NCBI RefSeq assembly: GCF_000283155.1
Contig: NW_004454178.1
Coordinates: forward strand, 25,193,476 to 25,257,475
From: Ceratotherium simum simum
Taxonomy: Eukaryota > Chordata > Mammalia > Perissodactyla > Rhinocerotidae
Direction of reading: 5' to 3'
DNA length: 64,000 bases
The position numbers and the translations under genes were made by a program. Of the stretch, positions 12,392 through 24,200 are shown piece by piece (the first letter of the stretch is position 1; every line of letters starts with the position of its first letter). The notes under the pieces were generated by a model. It searched no databases and had not been told where the DNA came from. It saw nothing but the letters and a program-made list of their open reading frames with translations.

Positions 12392-12530
12392 TGCATCAGC
12401 TCTTCATGGCCATGGCCTGCCAGCACGCAGACTACGGCACCCTCCTCCAGGAGTTCTGCCTCGCCCGGTTCAAGGTGGACATGGAGGCCATCGGGAAGAC
12501 GCTGTGGTGTGACTGGGGCAAGACCATCAA
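12392..12530 (+). CDS. RAMP1: RAMP1 exon 2 (N-terminal half of the ectodomain)
   Basis: The exon encodes the first part of the mature extracellular domain of RAMP1, which binds the calcitonin receptor-like receptor to form the CGRP receptor at the plasma membrane. After a split first codon (..TG) it reads [10 protein letters not shown] and ends ..LWCDWGKTI plus two bases of the next codon. That covers residues 19-63 in human numbering, without indels. Cys27, Cys40 and Cys57, half of the three RAMP disulfide bonds, are present, as is the LWCDWG motif. The acceptor is TTGCAG and the donor is AA|GTGAGT. The 139-nt length leaves a split codon that joins exon 3 in frame to give Lys64. Against human RAMP1 as I recall it, about 15 of 46 residues differ (for example E29H, N31D, E53K), so this is a diverging but intact ortholog. 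The ATG codons inside the exon are not start sites. Confidence 0.95.
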
Positions 12531-14097
12531 GTGAGTGTCCCCTGATGGGAGGGACGTGGCTGTGGGGGAGCCTCGGGGCCACAGGGCCTGGTGAGAGGAT
12601 TCCATTGGAGGCCACGGTGAGGGGTTCTTCACTGCAGTCCGGGGTGACGGGATGTGGCCATGACAGGGGACAGACTGAGGACAAAGGGAGGTGCCGGTGA
12701 CAGTTGGGTGTGGACAGTGAGGGGGTGGGAGGAGGCCATGTCCATGATGGCCTGGGGCCAAGGTGGACTCAGGGGTCCATGAGGGGGCAGGAGAGAGAGG
12801 GTCCCATCTGGGCCGTGTCCAGTCTGAGATGCCTGTGGCCCATGGGCAGGTGTCTGGGGGACAAGGGAGGGCAGAGTCCGGTGCCCAGGGGCGGCTGAGC
12901 GGCCAAGTCTCTGTAACAGGAGCCCCAGCTTGCAACGATGTCCTGCTTGTTCCCTCGGTCCCTGTGGTCAGGCCAAGGCTATCCTTCCCACCCTGTTCCG
13001 GGCTCAGAGCTTCCTGGAACCATGGGGCAGGCTGTCACCGGAGGGGTGGCCCGAGGCTCCCCATGGACAACAGCTGGTGCTGAGCCCCTTCCCCTTTGTG
13101 ACTCAGTCCTTCTGCCAAAATGCCCTTCTTCCCACCCCCCGGGGTTCACCAGCTGCCTCCCTCAGCCTCTCAGGCCCCAGGCACCCCGGGCTTCTGGAGC
13201 AGGGATCAGAACTTGGCATGTTTGCCATCGATGTTCTAGTCTGTGTTTCTGCTTCAGTGTGCAGGGCATGGGGGCATCCGGGAGCTCCAGTGGGCAAGTA
13301 AAGGGAACAAGAAATACCCCAAAACGCTGAGATCACAGGCTGGCGGCTGACTCTGCCATGCACACGGGATCCTCAGCGTGCACGGTTACCACGGGCGCTA
13401 TGATATCCTTCCTGCGAAGACCTGCGCCTCGGTTTACCACACACAGGAGCGGGGCACAGCGGCGCTGCTTGCTTCCCTCTCCTGGCGTCCACCCAGAGAG
13501 GGCACTTTCCTCCAGGGCCTGGGGCAGGAAAGAGGAAAGGCAGGGCGGGAAAGAGGAGAGGCAGGTCTCCTGACCCTCATCGTTCTCTGCCACTTCCAAG
13601 CCATCAGGGTCTCATTTTCTAGGCTGAGAAATTAATCATGAGTAAGAAATCGAGTGGGGACAGGTTGTTAAAAATCAGAACAGCCTGTTCTCTGGGCTCA
13701 AATCACTCAGCTGAGTGATTTGTGTTTAAATGAAAGATTTCATGTTATTACAATCCAGGGAAGACACGGTGGGGGTCCCTGGAGAAAAGCACTCTCCCCC
13801 ATGCTCTGTGTAAGCCATCATGGACTGGTGTAGGTGGATTCCAAACTGGTGGCCTCGCAGAAGATGGCAGGGTAACGCCATGTGATGTTCTGAAAGAAGC
13901 AGTGGTGACACGTTACTAGGAATGGAAGCCACTGCAGCCGGTTTCCGACAGTGCCTAGAGTGCACACGGGAGTAACTACCACTCCGGCCACTGAGGGTTT
14001 GCCACAGTTTACCGTTGTCAGGGCCGCCTGGTGACACAGCTGGAAATAGAAGCAGGGGGCGGGGGGGTGAGGTTGCTAGGAAATTTCTTTTATTTAA
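12531..14097. other. Start of intron 2, no recognised repeat
   Basis: Begins with the GTGAGT donor. GC-rich to about 13600, then mixed. No exon or repeat was recognised. Confidence 0.5.
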
Positions 14098-14367
14098 AAA
14101 GAAAATCGAGGGGCCGGCCCGGTGGCGACAGCGGTTAAGTGCTCGCACTCCGCTGCGGCAGCCCGGGGCTCACCGGTTCAGATCCCCGGCACACACCAAC
14201 GCACCGCTTGTCAAGCCATGCTGTGGCAGCGTCCCGTATAAAGTAGAGGAAGATGGGCACAGATGTTAGCCCCGGGCCAGTCTTCCTCAGCAAAAAGAGG
14301 AGGATTGGCAGATGTTAGCTCAGGGCCGATCTTCCTCACAAAAAAAAAAAAAAGAAAGAAAATCGAG
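14098..14367 (+). mobile_element. ERE1 SINE with target-site duplication
   Basis: GGGCCGGCCCGGTGGCGACA head at 14111, a tRNA-like B-box region near 14175, the GTATAAAGTAGAGGAAGATG middle, two GTTAGCYC tail motifs and a terminal A-run. The 13-bp duplication AAAGAAAATCGAG is perfect at 14098-14110 and 14355-14367, which fixes the element at 14111-14354. Confidence 0.96.
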
Positions 14368-14439
14368 ATAATTGAGGGAGGAAGAAGCAAAAGTCCTCAT
14401 CATAACAGCATCTCAGCAGGTCAGCTGGGTCTGCCAGCC

Positions 14440-14640
14440 CCGGGGTCTGTGGTCAGCAGAATCACGGCTCCTAGATACGGCGACATCCTGATCCTGGATC
14501 CTGGGAATATGTTACGTGGCATGGCAAAGGGGAAGTAAATTGCAGGTGGAACTAAAGTTGCTCAGGTGACCTTGAGATGAGGACATTATCCCGGATTATC
14601 AGGGTGGGTCCAACATAATCACAAGGGGCCTTAAATTGTC
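14440..14640 (+). repeat. Old interspersed repeat, family not named
   Basis: Phrases such as GTGGTCAGCAGAATCACGG, GGGAATATGTTACGTGGCATG, GACCTTGAGATGAGGACATT and CACAAGGGGCCTTAAA belong to a common mammalian interspersed repeat. I recognise the text but will not assign a class. Confidence 0.6.
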
Positions 14641-14854
14641 CCCGCTTTGGCCATTAGAACACCTTCCAGCTGGCTTTTGTGTCCTTTTGACCTGCCCCCA
14701 TCCTTCTTTGAGCACTTCCTTACTTTCTGGTACCAGGAGATGTTCCGGGCTCATCTTGTACATTTTTGGCCCCAGCCCTGGAATCAGCCATTTCACCAAG
14801 GAGCCCTGGTTCCTTTTATTGAAGAATGGTATTTAGAAGCCAGGATATGTGTAC

Positions 14855-15055
14855 AGTCATGCATCGCTTAAGGACGGGAACACGTTCTGAGAAATGCATC
14901 GGTAGGTGATTTTGTCGTTGTGTGAACATCATAGAGTGCACTTACACAAACCCAGATGGTGTGACCTGGGCTACGTGGTACTGATCTTATGGCACCACCA
15001 TCGTACATGCGGTCCGTGGTGGACAGAAACATCTTTATGCTGCACATGACCGTGT
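14855..15055 (+). mobile_element. Tigger-like DNA transposon end
   Basis: CAGTCATGCATCGCTTAAGG followed by GTTCTGAGAAATGCATCGGT and CATCATAGAGTGCACTTACA matches the terminal part of a pogo/Tigger-type element as I remember it. Only one end is present, and no transposase sequence remains. Confidence 0.65.
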
Positions 15056-15169
15056 GTACACACACATATGTATTTACACCAGGGATTTAGACATAACCAA
15101 TGAGACCATGCAAGCGCAGAAGAAAACGTGGGTGAATTCCTCTTTAACTTTGGCGTCGGGAAGGGCTAT

Positions 15170-15480
15170 ATCTAATGATACTTATTTTAAGGAATTGGCT
15201 TACATGATGGTGGGGTCTGGCAAGTCCAAAGTCTGTAGGGCAGGCCAGCAGGCTGGAAACTCCAGGGCGGAGCTGATGCTGCAGCCTTGAGGCAGGATTT
15301 CTGAACTTACCGTTAAGGCCTTTCTACTGACTGGATGAGGCCCCACCCACATTATCAAGGATCATCTCCTCTACTGAAAACCAAGGGAGTGTAGGTGGGA
15401 ACCAGGTCTCCAAAATACCCCACAGCGACACCCGAGTTAGTGTTTGGGTGAATAACTGGGGACTCTAGCCTGGCAGGTGG
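15170..15480 (+). repeat. Old LTR-like repeat, family not named
   Basis: TTTTAAGGAATTGGCTTACA, GGCAAGTCCAAAGTCTGTAGG, GCAGGCTGGAAACTCCAGGG and GATGAGGCCCCACCCACATT appear in the order known from a common mammalian LTR-class repeat. No coding remnant is seen. Confidence 0.55.
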
Positions 15481-15589
15481 ACGCGGAAAACTGACCGTGA
15501 CGCTGTGGTCCTGAGAGTCAGTACTACACTCCCGGAGAGGCGTCCTTTCCCTCATCCCCGCCACCCCATCCCATTTCCCCCATTCTTTT

Positions 15590-16735
15590 CACCCCATCCC
15601 ACCCACCCCCGGTGGGTAACCAATCTCATTGGTTTCTGGTTTTTCCCTCTTGTATTTCTTTTGCACAAATGAGCAAGTGTGTGCATTTTCTTTTTTATAT
15701 CCTCTTCTTTCTTACACGAAGGGCAGGATACTGTAGATATTCTTTTTGTACTTTGGGGTTTTTTTTTCCAGGTAGCACTATATCCTGGAAATCAGTCCCT
15801 ACCAGTGCATCGACAGCCTTCTCATTCGTCTTCACAGCTGGGTAATACTCCTCTGTGCATAGTTTTTTGACCTCTTTCCTATGAAGAGGCATTTAGGTTT
15901 TTCCAGTATTTTCCAATTTCAGATAGTGTTAGGTGAATGACCTTGTGCATAAGCATTTTCATATTGTTGGAGCTGTATCTTCAGGGTAGATAGAAGTGGG
16001 ATTGCTGGATCAAGGTAAGAGTAGAGGTCATTTTGTGAAGCACTGCCACTTTCCCCCCAGAAGGGCACCTGTTTGCATCCCCGCCAGCAGGGTGTGGGGG
16101 AGCCCCTGTCCCCACAGCCTCGCCCACAGACCATGTTGTTAGAGGCTGGAATTTTCCCCCTCTGAAAAATGAGAAACGGTGTCCCAGTGGTGTGTTCACA
16201 TGCATTTCTCTAGTTAAGAGTGAAGCTGAACGTCTTTTGTATGTTTAAGGACCATTCTTATGTCTTTTTGGAGAATTGTTTGTTGGTGTCTTTTCCCATT
16301 TTCTCTCAGGTTTCGGGTCCTTTTTTGAGTTCCTTCTATGTTAGAGGAGACATTAGGCCTTTGCCTGTGATGTATGTTAGAGACTTTCTCCCAGCTTGTC
16401 AGTTGTCTTTGACTTTGTTTTCAGTGTTTTTGCTGCCACATAATTTTTTTTTTTATGTAGCCACGTGCATCCATCTGTTATCACCTCTGGATCTGAGTCA
16501 TAGTTGGAAAGCCTTGCTCTGCACAGAGGTTCGAGAGGAGCCCCCCATGTCTTCTTCTTGAGCTGGTCTGGTTTCTGTGGCCACATCGAAATCCCCATCC
16601 ATCTGGAGTGTATTCTGCTGTGTGGTATAAGCTAGGAGCAAACTTTACCGTTTTCCAGAGGAGCTGTCCAGTTGTCCCGTCTATTAATGAGTCATCTTTG
16701 CCCTCAGTGATTTGAGATGACCCCTTCATCCTATC
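15590..16735 (-). mobile_element. Old L1 (3' UTR and end of ORF2), antisense
   Basis: Antisense L1 phrases in order: GTAATACTCCTCTGTGCATA (15842), GTGGGATTGCTGGATCA (15997), the diverged TTCTCTAGTTAAGAGTGAAGC region (16206), GTCTTTTTGGAGAATTG (16262) and CATCCATCTGGAGTGTATTC (16597). It is a dead L1M. Confidence 0.82.
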
Positions 16736-16924
16736 CTAAGTTTCCCTGTGCACTTTGCCCATACCTTTATAAAATCGTCCCTTTTTCAAACCTTCCTCAT
16801 ATTACCTGCATCTACAACATTAACTTCTCCTCCAGAACCATCAGTGGGTCCTCACCACCTACTGAATGTTTACCTAATTATCACTGACATCATTCCAAGA
16901 AGAGTTTATTATTATAGCTGCATT

Positions 16925-17085
16925 TATTGAGCACTTACTGTGTGCTGGGCATTGTGCTAAGCACGAAACATACATCATCTCATTTAAGTAAGCAGCAATG
17001 TCAGGAAGAGGGAGAACTATTGTAACCCCCACTCTATCTGCGCAGGGTCACAGCTAATAAGGCCTGTTTGAGTCCAAGATCCCAG
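16925..17085 (+). repeat. MIR, sense
   Basis: TTGAGCACTTACTGTGTGCT, GGGCATTGTGCTAAGCACG, ATCATCTCATTTAAG and AGGGTCACAGCTAATAAGG are MIR phrases in the correct order. Confidence 0.85.
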
Positions 17086-17190
17086 CTCTTGGCACTCCCT
17101 GAAGGCACGCGATGGCTCCCTCCTGATTCACAGGGGAGGTGTGGGGGCGTCCTGTCTTGAGATAAGTGTGGTTCTCTGGGAGGGGGATGC

Positions 17191-17294
17191 TGGCTTCCAG
17201 TGGCCATCCCAGCCCCTGCCAATGTCCAACGGGCCTGGTGTCCGTGTCACTTAGTGGGAAGGTGAGTCTCCTCTGATGGCTTCCAGTGGCCATC
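17191..17294. repeat. Two direct copies of an 18-bp word
   Basis: TGGCTTCCAGTGGCCATC occurs at 17191-17208 and again, exactly, at 17277-17294. The second copy overlaps the inner edge of the left arm of the 40-bp inverted repeat. Confidence 0.9.
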
Positions 17295-17967
17295 TGCACT
17301 TCCACACCATCTGCATTGAGATACCAAGCTTGGTACTCAAGCCAAGGGCAGACTGTCCGGAGTCTCCTGCAGCAATGAAGGTCTGGGGGGTCTTGGAGTG
17401 AACAGGCTGGGCCAAATGACTAGGAAGGAGAAGAGAAGAAGGACCCAGAAGGCACATTGAGGCTTAGAGGAGCCAGGCATGTGTGGGTAGAAGGGCTGTC
17501 ACCATGATGGAGCACAGTGTCCCACGGGGAGCAGGCCCCTGATGTGGAAGATGGACAGAGAGCCAGACAGCTGGCTGGCTCAGGGAATTCTTCTGGCTGG
17601 GACTGGAGGACTGTGAGCCAGGCAGGTGTCTGACAAAGGGCTCAGGCACTGGGAAAGACCCTCCCCAAGCCAGGTACAGCTAAGGCTTGTCAGTGGGGCA
17701 AAGAGAGCAGCCCAGCGAGCAGACCTGGGCAGTTGTTGGGGTCTGGGGTCCAGGACCAAGCTGAGGCTGAGGGCGGGGAGCTCCAAAGGCCAGAGCACCT
17801 GTGGCCAGAGCTGCCCAGTGCCTGCTGCCTGGGGTCATGGCTATCCCAGGGGCTGGGACATATGGAACAGGAAAGCTTCTGGACTCTCCTCTGAAATCAG
17901 AGAAGACTCCAGTTTAAAGCAGTTGCACATCAGAGGAGACTCACCTTCCCACTAAGTGACACGGACA
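17239..17967. repeat. 40-bp perfect inverted repeat enclosing 649 bp
   Basis: The arm at 17239-17278 (TGTCCGTGTCACTTAGTGGG onward) is the exact reverse complement of 17928-17967, over all 40 bases and not beyond on either side. The 649-bp interior is GC-rich and shows no protein domain. It contains a 25-bp hairpin at 17316-17340. The outer ends read TG...CA. The bases just outside the two arms are not alike, so no target duplication is visible. It could be the termini of an undescribed non-autonomous DNA element or an inverted microduplication. Confidence 0.9.
17316..17340. repeat. Short hairpin with TACCAAGCTTGGTA core
   Basis: TTGAG, one bulged A, a perfect 14-base palindrome TACCAAGCTTGGTA, then CTCAA. 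It lies within the left part of the inverted-repeat unit. Confidence 0.85.
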
Positions 17968-18803
17968 AACATGAGCCAGCCAGGCTTCTGTCGGATGCAT
18001 ACTCAGAAATAGATGGGGAGAAAATCCAACACAGGGCGCGTAGGGGTCTGCTCGTGCCACCAACTCTCTGGTTCCCAGGCTGCCAGTTCTACCTCCTACG
18101 TCAAACCAGACAGAGAGGAGGGCCTGTGTCAGCCCTGCTTCACTTAGGACATTGAACGGAAATATTGGGTTATTTCCAAATATTTTTCAGCACACTGTGC
18201 ATGGTTGCTCAGAGATAGAAATTTCTCAAGTGAAAGCAAAGGGCTGACAAGAGCATTCAGGCCATGTTCCAACAAGAGGACAGTGGCCATTCTTGAGTGA
18301 CCTGCTGTGGGACTGTGGGCCTGCTTTGGTTTTGCGTTTCAAGGCTTGTAATAGTTAGAGCTTACGCCGGGACCGTAGCTGCCCAGCGTGGTTCTGCGTT
18401 TAACAGTCCTGGACGGTAACCCCTGCTCCTCCCTCGGGAGAATGGCTCGGGGGTTACTCCTGAGTCCTTTCTCGTTTGAGAATGCTTGGGGTGCCTCAGA
18501 TTCCTCAGGGGTCTGACCCGTCCCTGCACCAGGCCCCTGCAGGGCAGGTTCTCCTCTGTGCACCAGACCGAGTCCAACACGTCCCAGGGGTTAGCTCATT
18601 AAACGGCAGCCTTGGTTGGCTAATGGAAATTTACCGTAATTTAGTCTAACTGGGAATATAATCTAATTTGGGGAGCTATAGAGGACGTGGGAAAATGTGT
18701 CATTAGAAACTCTCATTTCCAGAGAACTTTGTGTGTCTTGGGGAGGGAGAGAAAGAGCAGAACAGAAAAGAAAAGAAGAATCTGGAACATGCAGAACTCA
18801 ACT
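17968..18803. other. Intron 2 sequence without recognised feature
   Basis: Unique-looking sequence; no repeat or exon was recognised. Confidence 0.5.
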
Positions 18804-19145
18804 AGAAAACAGTTGGGTTTCTTTTTTTTTTTTGTGAGGAAGATCAGCCCTGAGCTAACATCCATGTCATTCCTCCTCTTTTTGCTGAGGAAGACCGGCC
18901 CTGAGCTAACGTCTATTGCCAATCCTCCTCCTTTTTTTTTTTCCCCCTTTTTCTCACTAAAGCCCCAGTAGATAGTTGTGTGTCATAGCTGCATCCTGCT
19001 AGTTGCTGTATGTGGGACGCAGCCTCAGCATGGCCGGACAAGGGGTGCGTCAGTGCGCACCTGGATCTGAACCCGGGCTGCCAGCAGCGGAGTGCGCACA
19101 CTTAACCACTAAGCCATGGGGGCAGCCCCAGAAAACGGTTGGTTT
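18804..19145 (-). mobile_element. ERE-family SINE with target-site duplication
   Basis: Antisense ERE: a T-run at 18822-18833, two GAGCTAAC tail motifs, the CATGGCCGGACAAGGGGTGC segment and the complement of the tRNA-like head ending at 19129. The flanks AGAAAACAGTTGG (18804) and AGAAAACGGTTGG (19130) are the target duplication with one mismatch. Confidence 0.93.
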
Positions 19146-22100
19146 TAAAGTGACCAAATATTGGATTTTCTCTCCAAGACAGGAAATGTTAGGTGGATTT
19201 AGGAGATCAGGGGGCACCTCTGCTCCTCCCCTCACTGCAGGGTCCGAGGCATCACTTTGGGCAGAGGGAGAGATGTCCGAGGTGGCCCAGGCATCAGAGT
19301 CCAGCGGCCCCCAGAGAACCCAACCTCACCTTCCTATCAGACAAGGCGCCCTCCTCTTTGCCCCAAAGCTTGCAGATCTGTAGATGCTGGCTGTGTCCGC
19401 CTCAGCTCACAGCACCTTCGGTTACACAGCCCGAATATGAGGAGGGATCTCCAGCCCAGGGAGGGGCCGTGGCCCAGCGTGTTAAGTGAAGGACACAAAA
19501 GGAATGTTCAGTGCCTGCTGTGGTGGGTGACTTCAGTCCCGAGCGCCAGGCCCAGTGCTCCAGGCCCCATGACTGCAGACTTAGGCGGGGCACGTTGAGC
19601 CCCTGCAGGGTCTTTCCGGGGCCACTGCAATTCCCGCTCTGCTGGAGCAACAAAGAGCCGCCCTTGTGTGTTCCCGTTAGAAGAGTCAAGTCAGGCAATT
19701 CTTCAGAACTCAGCATCACGTTGCAACAGCTGCTTTTGTTTTGAATTCCAACAGGAACTGAGAGGAGGCCTCCTTCTTAACTCACGGAGTTCTCTCTGGG
19801 GCAGCGGGCCACATCCTCCCTGGGGTTCCTGCTGTGCTCAGCCCACTTCACCTAGGTCTCAGGATGGGCCATGCCCGGGGTGGCCCCCTGCCTGGCCGGG
19901 ATACCTGGCACGGGAGGCCCGCCCACCTGTGCTCTCAGAGCTGGCTCCCATACCCACATGGGTTTGCTCATCGAGACCTGCTCATCGGGTCTGCCCTGGG
20001 ACTTGCCCCCTGCCCACGAGTGCTTGGGCTGCATTCTTGTCTGGAGGACCTGGCATAGACGCCCACTCCCTCACCCCTCTGCCCGCCCAGGTTGGGGGAC
20101 TCCTTCAGATGTCTCAGAGCCCACCCTCACACCCTCAGGCCCAAGTGCACAGAAATCTGGTGGCCAACCCTTGACCTCTCAGGGCCTTCCAGGAGGGGCC
20201 ATGCCAGGAAAACTGTCCAGCTCACCTGTGAAGCCAGGCTGCTTCCGCTGAGGACACCACTCCTGCTCCCCGGCCCAGGCCTCAGCTGGGGTGCTCCGGC
20301 CCTGCAGGGAAGGTGTAGACACAGCCTTTCAGTAGCAGCGGCGAGGGTGGGTGTGGGTGGGTGAGGACATCTGGCCTGCTCCTTTCCAGAGCCTGCCTCT
20401 CCACTGCCTCATGTCACTCTCCACTCAAGTCTTCTGGGTGTGTGGGACTGTGGAGGGCCCGAGGTTGTTCTGTTGCTGGTTGTCAGCAGGGGAAGGAAAA
20501 CCTGAGCTGAGCCAGGAGCTCTCAGCAGCCACCCCTGGAATTTGTTAGGCTAGGCTGTGACAGGGTGGCATCATGGGACCCAGAGTTTGCTGAGTGGACA
20601 GAGGAAAGGGGTACCCTTTTCCCCCACCCTCTCAAAGACCACTTCCTGATGTCCCCATCTAGCTGGCATCTCACAGAGCCGGTGGAGAAGTCTACTGCAT
20701 GCACCACCACGACCCTGTGGCACCAACAACAGGGGCCATCTGTGAGTGGGGGTCTCTACGAGGGCAGCGAGGCAAAGGCCTTCCAGGCCCCTCTGCCCTG
20801 GCTCAGGAGCTCAGCCACAGCTGACCTGGGGGAGCAGATCGAGGGCTGGGGCAATGGGACCATGACGTGGGGCAGGGCATGCTGGTGAAGGAAGGAAGGT
20901 GCCGTTTGGGGCTCTGTGCACCCAGATCTGTGCTCACAGGAGACAGGGGGATGAGAGGGAAGGGTCTGGAAATCCACTTTCCTCCACCACGTGCCCAGAG
21001 CCAGCCCTGCAGCGGACAGATGTGGGAGAAGAGGAGGCATAGGGACACTCTGAGATCCTCACCTGGTGACTCACAGCCCCACCCCATCCCAGCTACATTG
21101 TCACCCCACCAGAAGGCACCCTTCTTGCTGTGTCCCACCAGCCAGAGGAGCTGTCTTCATTTGTAGGAGGCCCTGACGGGCAGCAGCAGCACTTCAGTCG
21201 AGGGCGGCCTGGACTTGGCATACCTGCTCCATGCAGGGTTCTGACGCTGATCCCCAGAGGGTCTGTTGATGCCCGCCTCTTGGGCTGGGGGAGCTTGGGG
21301 GATGGGGAGGAGGAACCCCATTTCCTGTCTCGGAAAGCTTCCAGAGAAATGTGTCTGCAGAGGCCCCTAGCTGAGGAATCCCTTGTGGTGGGGGGACCAG
21401 GAAGCAGGGAGAAGGACCCCTGGCCCTCACTCCCCATGCCCAGGGGCCGCTGCATCGTCCTCAGCTTCCGGTTATCTCCAGTGCTCCTTGTCTTTCTGGC
21501 CCCGGCAGAGATGCTCCCCTAGACAGGGCAGTAACCAAGCACTGGGCCACGGTGCCGGGCCTGCTGTGCTGTCTTTTTCCATCAAGTGATAAACTGTCCT
21601 GTTTTGCAATGTCCTCAGTTTTGGGGATGAAATCAGGCCTGTGTGTCAGAATGTAAAGGTTAGAAGTGCAGTGACACTGAGCAGATCCCGGCTGAGCAGA
21701 AGGGCAGGCAGGTGGAACTCATCCTGATGATGGAGGCTCACTGCAACGCACCTCCCGCCCCCACCTCCCCCTTGGACACACTGCTGAGACCCCCCTCCCC
21801 CATGGCCCAGAAAGCCCTGGAACCATCCAAGCTGTGCAGATGGGAGTTTGCTGTCTGGGGAGACGGGCCAGGCTTGCTCACACGGGGCTTCACTGAGCCG
21901 TCGCAGGCGGCCTCCTGGGGCCGTCGACACTGAAGGAGGCAGGCAGCACGTGGTAGGAGACGTGACGATGATGATGAAGATGTGCCCTGGTGTGTTGTGG
22001 TTGGTGTGCAGGGGGGGCTCCCAGGTGGGGGAGCATAGCAGATGTTCCTTCCTGATGCCGACCTTCACCCCAGCACTCATCCTGCCCCCACAGCCCCCGA

Positions 22101-22505
22101 AAGCCCCGTTACGGGATCTCCCAGGATCCATCCGTCCATCCAGGATTCAACTGGTGGACATCTCCCAAGCACGCTCGAGGCCAGGGACACTGGGTCCACT
22201 GTGGGAGGGCCTCAGGGAGCTTCGGCAGAGCACAGCATTGGGCGTTTTATGAGGACACCTTTCTCCTCAAGTGTCCTACAGGACTGAAGCCCTGGACACA
22301 CGCACAGGGTGCCCTGTGGGACACACTCGGGGACAGGTGGGTTTTAGGTCTTCATTCCTTCTTCTTTCAGCTTCTCCTCTCAGTCGAAAAACAGAGAACC
22401 CACTTGCTTAAAAATACACTCCTTTTGAAAAGCAAGGAAGGGTGAGTTTACCCTCAGGGCCAGGGCCAGGTGGAGGCAGGCGAGCTCAATGGCAGGAAGG
22501 CCAAA
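19146..22505. other. GC-rich intron 2 block with no recognised repeat
   Basis: About 3.4 kb free of young repeats, rich in overlapping open frames because stop codons are rare at this base composition. No frame shows a known domain or clean splice borders. A weak L2-like phrase lies near 22115-22195. Confidence 0.5.
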
Positions 22506-23347
22506 TTAACATGTCCTGATTTTCTCAGTCCTGCTTATGTTGAGCCACGTCCAGGTTTTCGCTATTATAAATGGTGCTGCAATAAGCACTTTTGTACATA
22601 TAGCCTTACTTCTTTTTTTGACTGATTTCTTTGTTAAGAATTCTTGCAAATAGGCTCATGACCTCACATACTACGAACATTCTGTGGTTCTTGATAGGTT
22701 TTGCCCAGTCGCCCTTTTAAAGAATTTCATTAATTTATATTACCAACAACATACGAAAATATTTATTTCCTCATAGGTTCGTGAGTATTGAGTTTGTAGA
22801 GATTTTTTTTTTGCAGATTTCAATGAGATTTCCTCTTTTTTTTTCCACTTGCCCTCTTTGGCTATTCGGAAGCTGTTCTACAGTTGTTTGCAACTTGTTT
22901 TTTCTCCAGTGCATATTATCTGACCACATGCTTTGCTACTTATCTTTTGAGTCATGGCAGGGATTTTTAATCTTCTTTTACAAACTCTTGAACATGGTAG
23001 AGATTAGCTGTCTGTCATTTGGTTCTAAATATTTTCTCTTCATATCTCGTTTGTGTTTATTTAAGTGATGTTTGTTTTCTATGTTTTAGTTAATTAGTTT
23101 ATTCGGTTAACACACATGCCCCAACTCACTCCTCAGGGGTCTGTGACTTTGGCATGCTCTTATCTGTTCCACAAATTCAGTTGTTGAAATCTCAAGAGAG
23201 TCATATGGCCACAATACTGTGTTCTGTTTCTATTTAGTTGTTCTGTTTTGAAATAACATTTATCTTCTTAACACAGTGGGTAGTTACACTGAGACACAAA
23301 TTAAAATTTATATCCTTCCTACCTCGATTATCCTAATATAATTTGTT

Positions 23348-23686
23348 AAATAATATTTCCTGGGCCAGCCCCGTGGCTTAGCGGTTAAGTGCACACGCTC
23401 CGCAATGGCGGCCCGGGTTCGGATCCCGGGCGTGCACCGATGCACCGCTTCTCCGGCCATGCTGAGGCCGCGTCCCACATACAGCAACTAGAAGGATGTA
23501 CAGCTATGACATACAACTATCTACTGGGGCTTTGGGGGGAAAAAAGAAAAGGAGGAGGATTGGCAATAGACGTTAGCTCAGAGCCGGTCTTCCTCAGCAA
23601 AAAGAGGAGGATTAGCATGGATGTTAGCTCAGGGCTGATCTTCCTCACAAAAAATAATAATAATAATAATAATAATAATATTTCCT
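23348..23686 (+). mobile_element. ERE-family SINE with (AAT)n tail and target-site duplication
   Basis: Head GGGCCAGCCCCGTGGCTTAG at 23362, B-box-like GGTTCGGATCCCGG at 23417, and tail motifs GTTAGCTCAGAGC and GTTAGCTCAGGGC. The tail runs into an (AAT)n tract. The duplication AATAATATTTCCT is found at 23349-23361 and 23674-23686. It interrupts the old L1. Confidence 0.94.
23654..23681. repeat. (AAT)n microsatellite
   Basis: About nine ATA/AAT units at the junction of the SINE tail and the right target duplication, which itself starts AATAATA. Confidence 0.9.
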
Positions 23687-24074
23687 ACCTCCATTGTTTG
23701 GTTATGCTTAGTTTAACACATAATACATTCTTGTATGCATTAGAGTCTATTTCAATTAATTTTTACTTATGTTTGGGGGCCACACCACACCATGCAAATT
23801 ACCATGGTTTCATAATATTTTCCACAATATAGAAGACCTCATCCTTCTTAGTGTGTTTATTTTCATTATAATTCACATTATGTTTTGCTTACTTTGATGT
23901 ATTTTCTGCCTATTTTTCCAAGAGAACTTAAGAACCATTTTTGCCGAATTCCATAAAGTCATATCGAGATTCTAATTGAGATGACCGATCATCAATCAGT
24001 CAAACTTGGGCAGTGCTTTTGGGTGCTGTCTTGTAACAATTAGGACAAAATCCGTCATGGACCGAGTGAACCAT

Positions 24075-24200
24075 GCATGGGGCTCCGAGTGGGACCCTCC
24101 TGGGCTCGAATCCTGCTGATTCCGTCACTACGTAAACTCTGTGTGCCTCTGTTTCCTCCCCAGGAAGATGAATTTAATAGGATTTGCTTCATTGACAGTT
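24075..24200 (-). repeat. MIR, antisense
   Basis: GGGCTCGAATCCTGCTGATT, then CTGTGTGCCTCTGTTTCCTC and a diverged GATTTGCTTCATTG end follow the antisense MIR order. Confidence 0.8.

Noticed and set aside
12397..12420. In-frame ATG codons in exon 2 as a start site
   Set aside because: The reading frame enters through a proper acceptor with a split codon, and RAMP1 needs the upstream signal-peptide exon for secretion.
14111..14354. tRNA-like segments in the EREs as possible tRNA genes
   Set aside because: They resemble a tRNA only at the SINE head, lack a full cloverleaf and are followed by SINE body and poly-A with target duplications.
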